Positions 22,466 through 35,025 of a stretch of 64,000 nucleotides of DNA are shown in pieces. The translations under genes and the position numbers were made by a program. Source of the stretch: Tolypocladium sp. Sup5 PDA-1 (lineage: Eukaryota; Ascomycota; Sordariomycetes; Hypocreales; Ophiocordycipitaceae); contig JPHH03000040.1 in NCBI GenBank assembly GCA_000750105.3, positions 62,001 to 126,000 of the forward strand, in the 5' to 3' direction. How positions within the stretch are numbered: the stretch's first letter is position 1; every line of letters starts with the position of its first letter. The notes below the pieces were generated by a model that saw nothing but the letters and a program-made list of their open reading frames with translations, searched no databases and had not been told where the DNA came from.

Positions 22466-23330
22466 CTTGGAGTATGTAAAACGTCGAACGTTCGTTTGAC
22501 TGTGAGACGGTTCGAAGAGGAGAGACGGCGGTCGGGGGTTGGTCGGAGTCGGCGCTGAGGTCAAAAGGTTTCCTTCGCGATCCTGGCTGGCGGGATTGGC
22601 GAGCCTCAGAAAGTCGTCCCTCAATTTTCGGTGTGGGTTGAGCCCTAACCTGGCACGCTTTTTGGCCCGCCAGTCAGGGCGCTGTGGCATTTTGGTGCCG
22701 CCTGTGGTGGGGTTGTGGGGGCACGCTGGCCGGGTCGGAGAATCTGTTTCAGCGACAGCCGAACACGTTTGTTGGCGCTAGCTGGTCTTGCTGGTGTCTT
22801 ACGAACAGCAACAGCACTCGAGTCTTCACGCCTACTGACGTACCGTACCGCACCGCTGTCGCTGTTGCTCTCAGCTCATGTTTGCCCACCCCACCCCTGC
22901 CAGCCAACAGGAGTAACGTGGGGCACGGCTTGTGATCCGCTCTTGACTTGCCTTGTCTTGACGTGCCTTACGCAGACGGCTGGCTGACTGCACCTCAACC
23001 ATTTATTGTTCCCTTCATGCTGCTCAGCTCCGATACAGCAACAGTCTCTCTCCCTTCTTCAGGCGCGCGTCGCACTGACACGCATAACATGCAACTGCAA
23101 ATAGTGATTTCTTGGTAGCAAGTCATGTTACAAGCTCCGTTTTAGCACTGTCCTGTGTCCTCACCCTGGTCACTCCTTGGCGGCTTGCGACCGACCACTG
23201 TTTGCGGATACGGCGGTCATCTCCGCAACCCTCGATCCTTCACCTTCGCGCATCCGATAGCGGAACTTGGACGGCCTCGGATCACCTCGCTACCCAGTCG
23301 CAAGCGCACCGTCGAGGGTAGTCGGCCACG
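22466..23330. promoter_or_regulatory. Divergent promoter region, RPS3 and myotubularin
   Basis: 865 bp between two divergent start codons. No coding sequence supported. Specific factor sites cannot be called with confidence. Confidence 0.5.
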
Positions 23331-25717
23331 ATGGAGGCCAAGAAGGTACGTGCCGCGGTCGTCGCCTGCCCGCCGCGGTTGGGAGACACGAGCCTGACCC
23401 TCTCCAGGTCATCCACAATGTCCAGGGCATTTACGGTGGCCAAACTACCAACGGCACCTTGCGGCTGACGGACTTCCACATGGTGTTTTGTGCGCCCGTG
23501 GACCAGTCTGGCAACGTCTCGTCAAGCTCGACCCCGCCACCCAAGACGCGAGAGCGATGGCTCACCTACCCGATGCTTTGCAACTGCACACTCCGACCAA
23601 CCCCTCCGACCTCACATCAGGCACCGTCTATTCGCATCCGCTGCCGAGACTTCACTTTCGTCACGTTCAATTTCGCCGAGAACGACGTGGCGCGCGGCAC
23701 CTTTGAATTCATCAAGGCGAGGACGTGCAGGCTTGGGACCGTGGAGAAGCTCTTTGCTTTCAGCCACAAGCCCCTCAAGAACGAGAGGGAGGTAAATGGC
23801 TGGGAAATCTACGATCCCAAGGCAGAGTTTCGAAGACAGGGCATCAGCGAGAAACTCCCCGACAAGGGCTGGAGAATCACCGACATCAACAAGGACTACA
23901 GCTTTTGCGACACCTACCCCGCCTTCTTGGTCGTGCCTTCTAAGATCTCGGATAATGTCCTCAAGTACGCCAGAGAGTTCCGATCACGAAACCGGGTGCC
24001 GGTGCTGTCCTACATTCACCCAGTGAATAACTGTACCATTACGAGAAGCTCTCAGCCGCTATCGGGCATAACGAGGAAGACCAACGTCCAGGACGAGAAA
24101 CTTGTTGCTGCTTCCTTCTCCGCATGGGTTGCTGGCGGATCCGAAGAGTCGTCCCCTCCATCGAGCCAGCCTGACACGGCAAACGGCAGCACCATGTTGG
24201 AGTCGGAGCTGTCCGAGACGGAACGCTACGAGGATGAGCTGATATCAAGGTCGGCCGCAATCTACGACGAAAAGACGGGGGAGCAGATCGTCTACGGCCG
24301 CCAGCAAACCAACATGATTGTCGATGCTCGACCGACCATCAACGCCATGGTAAACCAAGTCCAGGGTATGGGCTCAGAAAACATGGACAAGTACCCGTTT
24401 GCGCGAAAGTCCTTCCTTAGCATCGAAAACATTCACGTCATGCGGCACTCTCTGAACAAGGTCGTCGAAGCATTAAAAGACGCCGATATATCCCCCCTCC
24501 CACCAAGCAGAGAACTCCTGCACCAGAGCGGCTGGCTGCGCCACATTCACAACGTCCTCGATGGCTCGGCAATCATAGCGCGGCGGATTGGCATCAAGCA
24601 CTCCCACGTCCTCATCCACTGCTCGGACGGCTGGGATCGAACCAGCCAGCTGAGCGCCCTGGCTCAGATAATGCTCGACCCCTACTTCCGAACTCTTGAA
24701 GGGTTCATTGTCTTGGTGGAGAAGGATTGGCTGTCCTTTGGTCACATGTTTCGGCTACGATCTGGATATCTGAACCACGAGGACTGGTTCTCGGTCCAGA
24801 AAGATGCGTTTGCTGGCTCAAAGGTCAACCCTGGCGAGAACGACGGGCGCAACGACGCATTCCAGAACGTTCTCAGCGGCGCCAAGCGCTTCTTCAACCA
24901 AAATAAGGACGACGCCGAGCTGTCTGGCATTAGTGAGGCAGCATCTGGGAAGGTGGTCGACGACGAAGCCACCGCCCCCAAAATGGTCAGCCCGGTATTC
25001 CACCAGTTCTTGGACTGCACATACCAGCTCTTGAGGCAGAACAAGGACCGCTTCGAGTTCAACGAGCGGTTCTTGCGTCGCTTGCTGTACCATCTGTACT
25101 CTTGCCAGTATGGAACCTTCCTGTACAACTCAGAGAAGCAGAGGCAGGATGGCAGAGCGAGTGAGAGAACCTCATCAGTCTGGGACTACTTCCTTTGTCG
25201 AAGAGCCGAGTTCACGAATCCCGATTACGACCCCGTCATTGATGACCGAGAAAGGGGCCGTGAACGCATACTGCTACCTAATCTCAAAGAGGTCAGGTGG
25301 TGGCACCAGGTCTTTGGTCGGACAGATGATGAGATGAACGGAGCACTCAACGCCGCGGCTGTGGCAGAAAATGACCGACAAGTGGCAGTCTCCAGCCTCA
25401 ACTACGCCAGCCCTGCCCACAGCCCTGCCCACATCTCCAGATCCGCCACCGCGTCTCCAAAGCCCCCTGGGCTACTCTCCAGCCAGTCTGTCCTCACGGC
25501 TGTGGAAACTGCCCATGAGACTTTGACGCCGGACACAAACCAGTCCTCGCTGCGTCGCAGCGCTTCCGTAGAGGGTCCCACCGCCTTCTCTGCCATCCGA
25601 GATGGAATCGCCGGCTTGAACCTGGGAAAAGGCATGTTTTCGAATGTCGGACGGAACGACGAAGTTGTACCTGCAACCCCGCCTCGTAGCGACCAAGAGC
25701 TGCGAGAGATGGCATAG
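23331..25717 (+). CDS. YMR1: Myotubularin-type phosphoinositide 3-phosphatase
   Basis: Two exons (23331-23345, 23408-25717) give 774 residues; the first exon is only MEAKK. Myotubularins remove the 3-phosphate of PI3P and PI(3,5)P2 on endosomes and vacuoles. A PH-GRAM domain covers about residues 1-110 (GIYGGQTTNGTLRLTDFHMV). The phosphatase domain follows, with the active-site loop HCSDGWDRTSQ: nucleophile Cys410 and Arg416 fit the CX5R rule and match the DGWDR signature of active members, so the enzyme is expected to be active. FGHMFRLRSGYLNHEDWF and a lone ending WWHQVFGRTDDEMN are typical. The last 90 residues are Ser/Pro-rich. Yeast Ymr1 is shorter (about 690 residues); the extra length lies in loops and the tail. 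Confidence 0.94.
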
Positions 25718-26633
25718 GAGGTCATGTTTCCACAATTGGAGGATCCCGCGCCGTATGAAATCATCGAAACTCAGGCGACGTTACAATACATCTGCCCTCG
25801 ACCAGGCAACCTTTTGAAGCTGATACTGAGCGACGGTCGCTGCACGTCAGAGAACTGCCAGGCCTGCGCCAGTGGCACTCTGGGAGGGCTCGGCTGCAAC
25901 TGGGCCCTTGTGCAGCAGCGAGACGAGGCGACAAGCCGTGAGGGCGAATCGTACTGCCTCGACGCTGGCGGCAGGGACGGACCTAGGAGCTCTGCGCTGC
26001 AACTGGTACGAGGTGATGGTGAGAAGCCAGGCGATGTGCTGTCTGATGAGACCCTACCTGCACATCTGACGCCGCAAGAGACAGCACGGGATGATCAAGT
26101 TCTTGTTCAGCCCAGACAAGGACCAACCCTTGCCGTCAATGAGGCCCTGCGATGAGACCCGTGAAGATGAGCCAGGCTGCATACTATGCGCCTCGGTGTT
26201 CCGCGGGGAGATTTTGTGCAGCCCTTTGAGTGCTGGGGGTTTTGGCGCTTGGGAGACTACGGCTACGGGTACGAGGAGGAACACGTTCGGGTTTCTTGTT
26301 TGGACTAGATCATGTATAGAATGCGTGGATGACGGCGGGTTGTGGCCATAGCGACGCATGAATGCTATGAGGTTTGAAGCGTGAGTCAGCGAATAAGCAC
26401 ATCCTCGTCATATCCGTATTTCCTCGAAGGTTAATGATTTTGATGGTCTTCTTTTGTCTTGTCTATCTCGTAACATCATCCCTCTCGCTGTTCTCGTCAA
26501 ACACGGTCTACATGGGCATACATGCTCCCGTCAGATGCCCAAATGCCTTGTCTTTGCTCCCTCCGCCACCAGTTGCCTATTTCTTTGCCTCTTTCTCTGC
26601 CACTTGCCCATCCTTCAACCCTGTACAGCCGTC
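25718..26633. other. Intergenic region, tail to tail
   Basis: 916 bp between convergent genes. A 143-codon frame at 25724-26155 directly follows the myotubularin stop but has no recognisable domain and is more likely 3' untranslated sequence. Nothing else seen. Confidence 0.5.
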
Positions 26634-28628
26634 TTATAAGAAGACCTCGAGGTTAACCTCCAGGGTGCTGACGGGGTATCTGCAAGAAAAGCGAGTTAGC
26701 GGCATATTCAATTAATACTCCATAGCTTGAGGGAAACCTACCTCAGGTCAAACTTCTCCAGAACAGTGGGGTGCAAGATTCCAAACTCGCCGATGCGTCG
26801 CTCCTTGCCTCCCAGGCGGAGGTACACGGCTGCGGCGTGGCCGGCGAAGAAGGTATCCTCGTTGAGCTCCTCGATCCAGTAGCCGTCGGGCTTGCCCGGG
26901 TTCTGCCTCACCTCGAAGTCGACGCTCTGGCCCGCCAGGCCCTCCTCGTGCGTCAGGAAGGCCGTGCGCAGCATCAACAACACTCTGTCAAGAAGGCCGT
27001 GGACCACCTCGAAGCCACTCGATTTGCCGCACCAGGCGGCGGCAAAGTGGCGCTGATTGCGGGCCTTGCGCTCCTCGGCTTCGTCCTTGAAGGCGACGTC
27101 GGCCACCTCGAAGATCTTGATGGGAACGCTGTGGCCCTTGTTTTCGCGAATGGTCTTGAGGAGGCCTGGCAGCAGGGAGGTTCGCACAACCTGGTACTCT
27201 AGCGTCTTGGGGTTTGCCAGGCGGATGACAGTCTTGCCGTCGTCCTTTCGGTTCAGCCAGGCAAAGTTCTCGTCGTGGCTGCACAGGATGAGCGGCATGA
27301 CCTCGCTCCAACCGGCCATGGCAGCCTCGACTCGGACGATGTCGCTGAGCTTGTTGACCATAAGCGGGGCACCGACCGTAGCACTTCGCGTAGGGGCTGT
27401 CCGAGGCAGCTTGTTGAAGCCGTAACAGACAGCGAGGTCCTCCATGATGTCGCATTGGTGAAGAATGTCGGCACGGGTGGGAGGGATGGCGATTTCCAGA
27501 AGGTTAGAATCCCGATCTGAAGGGCGAGATACGTAGGCCATCTTTGTGAGAAGCTTGCAGAGGGTCTCCGGCGACTCGTTCAGGCCGGTGCAGCTGTTGA
27601 GGTAGTCGACCTCGGCACGCGTGACCCTAGGCTTGAGGGTAGGGGTGACGCGGGTGAGGTCGTTGTGCTCCGAGATGATCTTGACCGGTTCGACGGTGAA
27701 GGGCTTGGCGCAGTACATTGAGAACATGGTCACAAGCATGTCGGTGACGACTTGGAGCTTGGTAAGGTCGGTGGCGGTGATCTCGATGAAGACGTTGGTG
27801 GTGTTGAGCGTAATCTTGGAGTGTTCGCCGTTGATGATGGGAGGCAGAGAGCAAACCACCCTGTTGGCGTCGTAAATAACGGGATAGACAGGAGCATCGC
27901 GGATGATATGCAGGAAGCGGCCCAAATGCTTGTCGTTTTCATAGAAGTTCATGAGCTCCTCACCATTCATCTCCTTTGTCTGGTTGAGTGGCTTGAACTT
28001 GATGTCCTTGGGCGGCAGCGCCTCGTATGTGAAGGGGCCCTTGACAGTGTCCAGATCGTGCGTTCCCATCGACACCAGCGTGCGGTTTCGGGCCAGGTTC
28101 TGGTGCAGCTTGTCCTGCAGGGCGATGAAGGAGTCGTAGCGGTCCTGGGTGAACTTGATGTTGCGCAGGACGGCGCCGGCGACGTAGGGTCGGACCTTGG
28201 TGGTGTCTGGCAGGACGGTGATGGTCTGCTGCCGCTCGTCCTTGGGCTCGACTACCCGGAAGTTGGGCGGGGCGATGCGGCCGCGGAAGATGTTTAGGTT
28301 GAGGGCGATGCCCTCGAAGCAGAGCATGTCATATCGGTTGGCGGGGATCTCGATCTTGAGCTGCGGGGGCTCTTGTACGCCATTGACGACGGGTCTCTCT
28401 TCCTCCTCGGTGTCTTCGTCGAGCTCGATGCCGTAGTCGAAACAGAGGTCTTCGAACTCGGCCTTGGTGAACCTGTGGTCATCGTCATCGGTCAGCTTGA
28501 ACCCTGGACTCGGCGTGGGAAGCCATCGCGAGGCTGCGTGTAAACGGCGGTGGGGAGGGCAAATCGGGCACGCACTTCTGGCCGAGGGCCTCGTAGAGCT
28601 TGTACTTGTCGACGGAAATGGTCGGCAT
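26634..28628 (-). CDS. FRS1: Cytosolic phenylalanyl-tRNA synthetase, beta chain
   Basis: Three exons on the minus strand (28628-28576, 28472-26742, 26679-26634) give 609 residues. The beta chain pairs with the catalytic alpha chain in a heterotetramer and contributes tRNA binding and editing. The start MPTISVDKYKLYEALGQKFT fits the family. IEIPANRYDMLCFEGIALNL, the B3/B4 editing region, a B5 domain (IPPTRADILHQCDIMEDLAV) and the catalytic-like core (RTSLLPGLLKTIRENK, IKIFEVADV, GEFGILHPTVL) follow in order. The C-terminus YPVSTLEVNLEVFL comes from a 46-bp last exon. The acceptor at 28473 was chosen because it joins GQK to FTKAEF in phase; an acceptor about 30 bp upstream does not. No organellar targeting peptide is seen, so it is the cytosolic enzyme. 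Confidence 0.95.
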
Positions 28629-29697
28629 GGTGAGGATTTGCGCTCAATGCCTCTCCTGTGTGGTTCTTTGGGCGCCTGACTTGGCGATCTCGCTTCCCGT
28701 CGATGGTGGGCTTTGGTGGGATGCTGCTTGTATTGAGTCACAGGGAAATTTTGGCCGGCGCGAATGTCGAGCTGCGACGACAGGAGATCAGCGGGGACCT
28801 GGGTTTTGCGGGGCGCGTCTCTGCTTGGCAGGTACCTCGCTAACGGGCCAAGTCGGTCGGCGGTCGGCGGCGGGGTGCAGAATCGGAACATCAATGGTCC
28901 AGCTCCCCTCTTTCTAGTGGCCTAGCGCTTGTGGCCGGTGCTGGTGAGGAGGGACTCGGTGCTTTGCAGCAACCTTGGAAGCAACCTACGTACTCCGTAC
29001 GAAGTACTTGGAAAGCAGCTTGAGGTGGGCTGTCTCAGCATGGCTTTGTGTATTTTCTCCTTGTTTTAACCTCACGCCGGTGGCCGCATGGGAAGTTTAC
29101 TCTATTCAAGCTGGCCAAGGCCATTTCAGGAACAGATGCGCGTAGCACCGGTTAGGAAGCGCAGCGCACCTGGGTTTTTGCCCCTGTATCTACTTGTAGC
29201 TGCCTGCTGGGCCTCTCTAGCGCCATGTTTACAGCGCAATTCTCCCTTCCCCCCCACCAACCCTTTGCCAGGCCGCCTTCCCAGCTGCTGGCTTGGGCTG
29301 CTGCCAAAGCTGAGGTTCTCCCACCAGAGCCTCGTCTTTCGATACCTGGTCCATCCATCACACATCATCCATTCCCACCACACGCCAGCATCGCCAGTCG
29401 CCTCGATCCTCTCGCTCGTCGACATCGCGCTACGGCCCGCCCGCTGCGCACAGTCAGTCCCTCGCATTGGCTGGTTGCCGCATCGACTTGCTTCCAGCAG
29501 CCAAGTTGTTGAGTTCGGGGGCTCTGCTCTGGGCGAAAGCATTGATTGCATCACCCGCACCCACGCGATCCACCGCCGCGGCTACTGCAGTTGGAACCAC
29601 GTCCCAGCCGTCCATCTCCCTCTGCCTCCCTCCTCCGACTTGACGCCGCCTTGCGTATAATCTCGACAGACGACGCGCTGCCTCCCCGTCTCTCGCC
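28629..29697. promoter_or_regulatory. Divergent promoter region, PheRS beta and PP2A-A
   Basis: 1069 bp between two divergent starts. TACTCCGTA at 28991-28999 is followed at once by the related GAAGTACTT. Pyrimidine-rich DNA precedes 29698. No gene supported. Confidence 0.5.
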
Positions 29698-31989
29698 ATG
29701 GCTGACGCACCCAACACCAACGATGAGCTGTATCCTATCGCAGTGCTCATCGACGAGCTGAAGGTAATGGGCGGTCACGCCTTGCCCTGCGTCTTGTTTT
29801 TGCCCCTGGCATGTGCTGACCTTGTCTCGTCCAGCACGACGACGTCCTGCTCAGGCTCAACGCCATTCACCGGCTCTCGACTATCGCCCTTGCCCTCGGT
29901 GCCGAGCGCACGAGAGAAGAGCTCATCCCCTTCCTGGATGGTCAGTACCTACCGCTGCCCACTCGCCTGCCGACAAAATAGGCCCTAACGTTGCATCGCA
30001 GAGTCGGTCGAGGATGAAGACGAGGTCCTGGTCGCCCTGAGCGAGGAGCTCGGCAGCTTCATTGAGTACGTCGGAGGGCCTCAATGGGGCCACGTCCTGC
30101 TGTCGCCTCTCGAAAACCTGGCCGCCATCGAGGAGCCAGTCGTGCGAGACAAGGTAATCCCACCTCCTGCCTGCAACCTCCCCTGTCGAGTTATGCATCT
30201 TGCTGACTCTCGATAAGGCTGTTGAGTCGCTCAACAAGATTTGCGAAAGTCTCTCGCCCCAGCAGGTCGAAGAATACTTCATTCCCCTCACAATCCGACT
30301 CTCAAAAGCAGATTGGTTCACGTCCAAGGTCTCTGGATGCGGCCTCTTCACCACCCCCTACAAGAAGGTCTCTCCGCCCGTCCAAGAACAGCTCCGTCAG
30401 CAGTTTGGGCTGCTGGTGCACGATGAGACGCCCATGGTCCGCCGCCAAGCTGCCACCAACCTCGCAAAGTTCGTCAAGGAGATGCCTGCCACGATCGTCA
30501 TTGACGAAATGATACCCCTATTCCAGCACCTCGTCCAAGATGATCAGGATAGCGTCCGATTACTCACCGTCGAAATCCTCATCTCCATCGCAGAGGTCGT
30601 TCCCAAAGAGCAGCAGTCCAGCCACGGCGTCCTGTTGACGTCGCTGCGCAACCTGATAGAGGACAAGAGCTGGAGGGTTCGATACATGATCGCTGACCGA
30701 TTCGAAAAGGTACGACTCCATACTAATGCGAAACTGCCATATACTGATGCTAACGTTGCACTGCAGATTGCAAAGGCGGTGGATGAGGAGGTTGTTTCGA
30801 GGGATTTGGTGCCCGCGTTCGTCAAGCTTCTGAAGGACAACGAGGCCGAGGTTCGGACGGCCATCGCCGGTCAAATCCCCGGGTTCTGCGCCCTCGTTGA
30901 CCGGACCACACTCCTCAACGACATCATGGGCAGTATCGAGGATCTCGTGTCGGACACCTCTCAACACGTCCGAGCAGCCCTCGGAACCCAAATCAGTGGA
31001 TTGGCCCCCATCTTGGGCAAGCAAGAGTATTTCCCACCGGCCGTTAATTCCATTGTTGCCCCTGAAGCTTACACCTTCTGCCACAGGACTATTGATCATC
31101 TTCTCCCCATGTTCCTGCAGATGCTTAAGGACGAGTTCCCGGAGGTTAGGCTCCACATCATCTCGAAGCTTGAGCTGGTCAACCAAGGTATGCCCTGTAG
31201 TTGGACAAATTATGGGAATACCGGCTAATGGGCCTTAGTCATCGGCATCGATCTTCTCTCACAGTCTCTGCTCCCGGCCATCGTGCAGTTGGCAGAGGAC
31301 AAGCAGTGGAGAGTGCGACTGGCTATCATCGAGTACATTCCCCTCCTGGCCAGTCAGCTAGGCGTCAAGTTCTTCGATGAGAAGCTCAGCGACCTGTGCA
31401 TGGGCTGGCTGGGAGACACGGTCTTTTCTATTCGAGAAGCTGCCACACACAACCTGAAGAAGTTGACCGAGGTGTTTGGTGTGGAGTGGGCCAGCTCGCA
31501 GATCATCCCCAAGGTCATGGGCATGGGCAGCCACCCCAACTACCTCTACAGGATGACTACCTGCTTCGCTATCTCGGTAAGTCGAGTCCCAGCTGACAAT
31601 TTACTTGGTGTGATGGCTAACGGGGAGGATAGACATTGGCGACAGTGGTCAGCATGGATGTGATTGCCAAGTCGATCCTGCCTATGCTCGACAAGATGGT
31701 CGACGACGACATCCCCAACATCCGATTCAATGTGGCCAAGACGTACTCGGTTCTCATCAACGCCCTGCGCCGCCTGCCGGAGGAGGGTACGCTGTACTCG
31801 CTGGAGAAGGACGGCGCCGAGATCACCCCGTCTCCGCGGGGCAACGAACTGATCCAGCAGCGGGTCATGCCGAACCTCAGTAAGCTGCAGAAGGATGACG
31901 ATGTGGATGTCCGTTACTTTGCGACGACTGCGGCGGTCGAGGCGACGGGATCCGCGGCGGGTGGGGAGCCAATGAGTACATCACCATAG
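29698..31989 (+). CDS. TPD3: PP2A scaffold subunit A (PR65)
   Basis: Eight exons (29698-29763, 29835-29940, 30002-30153, 30218-30709, 30767-31026, 31087-31187, 31239-31576, 31633-31989) give 623 residues. The protein is built of about 15 HEAT repeats and holds the PP2A catalytic and regulatory B subunits. Repeats such as ELYPIAVLIDELKHDDVLLR, DETPMVRRQAATNLAKFVKE, LLKDNEAEVRTAIAGQIPGF and FLQMLKDEFPEVRLHIISKL show the A-subunit signature. The intron at 31027-31086 is 60 bp, a multiple of three with no stop, so its retention would insert 20 residues; I treat it as an intron because family members lack the insert. The last 25 residues are Ala/Gly/Thr-rich. Confidence 0.94.
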
Positions 31990-32424
31990 ATGAGAGGGAG
32001 AGAAAAGTGAAGAGACACGTAATGAAGCAATTATTTGTTGCCACGACTAGACAAAACAACATGTCTCTTCTCCTCTGTCATTTCCTTTCAGTGGCCTGCA
32101 CCCTGGGAGCCTGCCGACGGGCTTGGAAGATAAGATGACAAGAGTAGCAGCACGTCTCTTATGTTATTCCCAACCTACCTACCTTAGATATATACGAACA
32201 TCAGAAAACCGGGAGGGCGAGACAGGAAAGCAACGGGGGAGCCGGACCGGGGGCGGCGTGGGGAGATTGGTTCTTGAGGCGCCTTGTGGCCGTCGAGGTG
32301 TATGATACAGAAGTAGCTTTGTCTTCAATCACATGCTTCGTTTTTCTTAGGTTGCGCTGAAAGGGTATCATTATACATTTGACATCGTCTATATGCCTTC
32401 TTCTCTTCCTTCCAACAGGCCCTG
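31990..32424. other. Intergenic region, tail to tail
   Basis: 435 bp between convergent genes; nothing seen beyond 3' flanking sequence. Confidence 0.6.
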
Positions 32425-33326
32425 TCATATCTTCTTGAAGCACATGGTGCTAATCGTCTGCCCCTTGGCGCCCCCGAAGCTAAATGTCCGATACTGCACC
32501 CGCCCGGCGACCTCGAACCCGCCGTCCTCGCCTGCTGCTTCTGCTGCTTCTGCTGCTGCTGCTGCTGCTTCTGGCCGGTCGCCGCCGCAGGCGAACCACG
32601 TCGTCAGCTCCTCCTCAGTCCAGTTGCAGCTCGTGACGAGGAAGAGCCCGCCGGGGCGGACGAGACGCACGACGCGCGCGCGGTAGCCCTCGCACAGGCG
32701 GCGGCCGTGGGCGTCCTTGTCGTCAGACAGGCTGATGGCGTCAAAGGTGCCTTTGTCGAGGACCATGTCCCAGCCGCCCTGCTGCGCGCCGTCGAGAACC
32801 GTGTCCACGGAACCGCCGATGATGTCCCACTCGCGGAACTCCACGGCATCAGCAGCAGAGTCCTTGGAGGCGGCGACCTGCCGCGCCAGCGCGACGCTCT
32901 GCGGGCTGTAGTCGACGCCGAGCGCGCGGTCCGTCCAGTCCTCGTCGCGCAGCGCAAAGAGCAGCGAGCCGTTGCCGCAACCGAGGTCAAGCAGCGACGT
33001 CGTGGGCTTGGCCAGGGTGCCGGCGTCGGCGAGGTCGCACAGGAAGTCGACCATCTTGGCCTCGGCGTCCGAGTCGTCGAACCAGACGGTGCCAATGTCG
33101 GAGGGGTCGGCGGCGTGGTTGGAGAGCTCATTTGTGTAGAGCTTGTCCCAGCTGTACGTTCATAACATAAAGATTAGCCAACAGAGCTTCTTTCGTCGAC
33201 TTTGCTCTACTCTTCCGTCGCCGGTATACATGGACGTCGCGGAGGGGAGGGCAGCGAAACGTACTACTCCTTTGTGCCAAGCTCCGAGGGTTCCAGGTGA
33301 GCGGGCCTATTCTCCGCGGGAGGCAT
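32425..33326 (-). CDS. EFM4: Protein-lysine N-methyltransferase EFM4 (eEF1A-specific)
   Basis: Two exons on the minus strand (33326-33265, 33151-32425) with a 113-bp intron give 262 residues. EFM4 (METTL10/EEF1AKMT2 family) methylates a lysine of eEF1A in the cytosol. It is a seven-beta-strand SAM methyltransferase: the N-terminus LEPSELGTKEYWDKLYTNEL is diagnostic, motif I is LLDLGCGNG (about 74-82), acidic loop 2 is ALGVDYS, and the substrate-side motif is MVLDKGTFDAISL. A Glu/Ala-rich insert near residues 215-232 (runs of alanine encoded by GCAGCA) interrupts the C-terminal part. The intron splits the TAC codon of KEYWDK. The neighbour eIF6 is also a translation gene, but family context alone supports the function. 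Confidence 0.92.
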
Positions 33327-34084
33327 GGCGAGCCCGGATCGTTCGCGGAGGGGGGTCTCTCCTGCAGGTTCGCAGGAAGATGTATTAATAGGGAATTGAT
33401 ATATTCATGGATGATAATCGCTAGATGTTGGACACTGGAGTTTTGCCGCTGGCAGGGCTGGATGGAGGGGCTCGGTGGCCAGGAAGAGCAGGCGGTGAGA
33501 GGCCTTGGAGGGGTCCTTCGCCTTGGTTCTCCACGATGCATTTTGTCCAAAAACACACACTGCAATACTGCTCGAGACTGCTCCTGAGAAATTGATGCAA
33601 TTCGTCATGGCCATAAAGTCAACCGGGTTGTCTAGAATCGGCATCCTAGGCCGATGATGCTGGCAGGAGTTCACTCCATGTCACACGCAATATTTGGACT
33701 CGGACAACTGCTCATTCCACGCCAGCCACTTCAATTCGAGCGTCGCCTAGGGTATTGGCAATAATACAAAAGGCCGTCGTCTTGCAAACACACCCTCGCC
33801 AGAATCAGCCAGATATCGTGACGTTAAGACGTCACATAAAGAACGCCGCCCATGCAGAACCCCGCGGCCGCAGAGACATCGGTCCATGCCAATCTCTCCG
33901 TACCGCCTCCAGCTTTCGCCTCTCTAAGTCTGTTTAAATAAAACACCCTACCATCCCAAAAGGGTAAGCAGGATAGAGATCGTGAAAAGTGAGAAAATGC
34001 AATCATCAAAACATTCCCAACACCGGGCCCCGTGCGCAAATCAACCAAGCAAGCAATGAAAGACAGCAACCCATATGTGCGCGT
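33327..34084. other. Intergenic region
   Basis: 758 bp between two minus-strand genes, holding the EFM4 promoter and eIF6 3' flank. No supported feature. Confidence 0.55.
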
Positions 34085-35025
34085 TTAATAAAAACTCTCC
34101 ACCATGGTGTCTTTCATGCTCGTGTTGATGTTGCTGGGGCCCAGACCCTCGCCTAGTCGGAAAACGCTCTCGATGACGCTGAGTTCCGTGGCGGTTGTGT
34201 CCAGGCCGGTGACGGCCAGCCAGTCGTTGACGACCATGCCGGCACCGACGACGTTGCTTCCGCGGTTTACGCTACCAGCAACAAGCGGCACCTGCAGCAA
34301 GCTCGAGAGCTCATCCTGGTCCTGAATGCTCGTCTTGGGGTGGACGAGGCCACCCTGGTTCGATAGGCTCATGTAGCTTCCCACGAGCACGTTGTCTGCA
34401 ATCGTCTGGCGGAACACCTCGACGCCGAGGACGTCGGCGATGATCTCTTCCGTCTCGCGCTCGAGGTCGGGGTGGATGAGGGCAATGTGGTCGTTCGTGG
34501 CGATGACGTTTCCGAGGGCCGAGAGGCGCTCCTCGATGCGCTGGATGCGGACGGAGTCGGGGAGGGAATTTCGCAGGTGCTGGAGCTCCTGGTCGGTGGT
34601 GGACGTGGGCACGAGGAGACCCTTTCGGTTGCCGGCAGTGAGACGGCCAATGATGCGAGTACCGGCGATGGTTGTCCGGACTGTGGGCACGATGTCTTGG
34701 AGTTCAGCCTCGAAGACACTGTTTCGCGGCGGTCAGCTCGGGTTCCATGGCTCTGGCTCGGAGCAGGCGGACTGACCTGTAGAAGTTCTCGCTGGCACCG
34801 AGGGCCACCAGGGCATATGAATTAGTGAGCGTCGAGAAGACGCCGACCCTGTGAACCCGAGTCAGCCATCCAATGTTCCCAAATGCTCTCGTCTGTCGAG
34901 GACGCTCTCGAGGCGGTGGTGGTGGTGATAATCATGGCGGGGGCGGGGTTCGTCGCTGGCCGCGGGGCTTCGGGACGAGGAAGAACCTACTCATTCGAGT
35001 TCTCAAACTGAGCTCGTACAGCCAT
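34085..35025 (-). CDS. TIF6: Eukaryotic translation initiation factor 6
   Basis: Three exons on the minus strand (35025-34991, 34848-34777, 34718-34085) give 246 residues, the usual size. eIF6 binds uL14 on the nascent 60S subunit, is needed for its maturation and stops premature joining with 40S. The start MAVRAQFENSNEVGVFSTLT, then NSYALVALGASENFYSVFEA and TTIAGTRIIGRLTAGNRKGL, are family hallmarks. The pentein-like repeats continue through NDHIALIHPDLERETEEI and RGSNVVGAGMVVNDW to the end VESFY. All three exons join in phase within conserved sequence. Confidence 0.97.

Noticed and set aside
25724..26155. 143-codon frame just after the myotubularin stop
   Set aside because: No homology recognised and it starts 7 bp after the stop; more likely 3' untranslated sequence.
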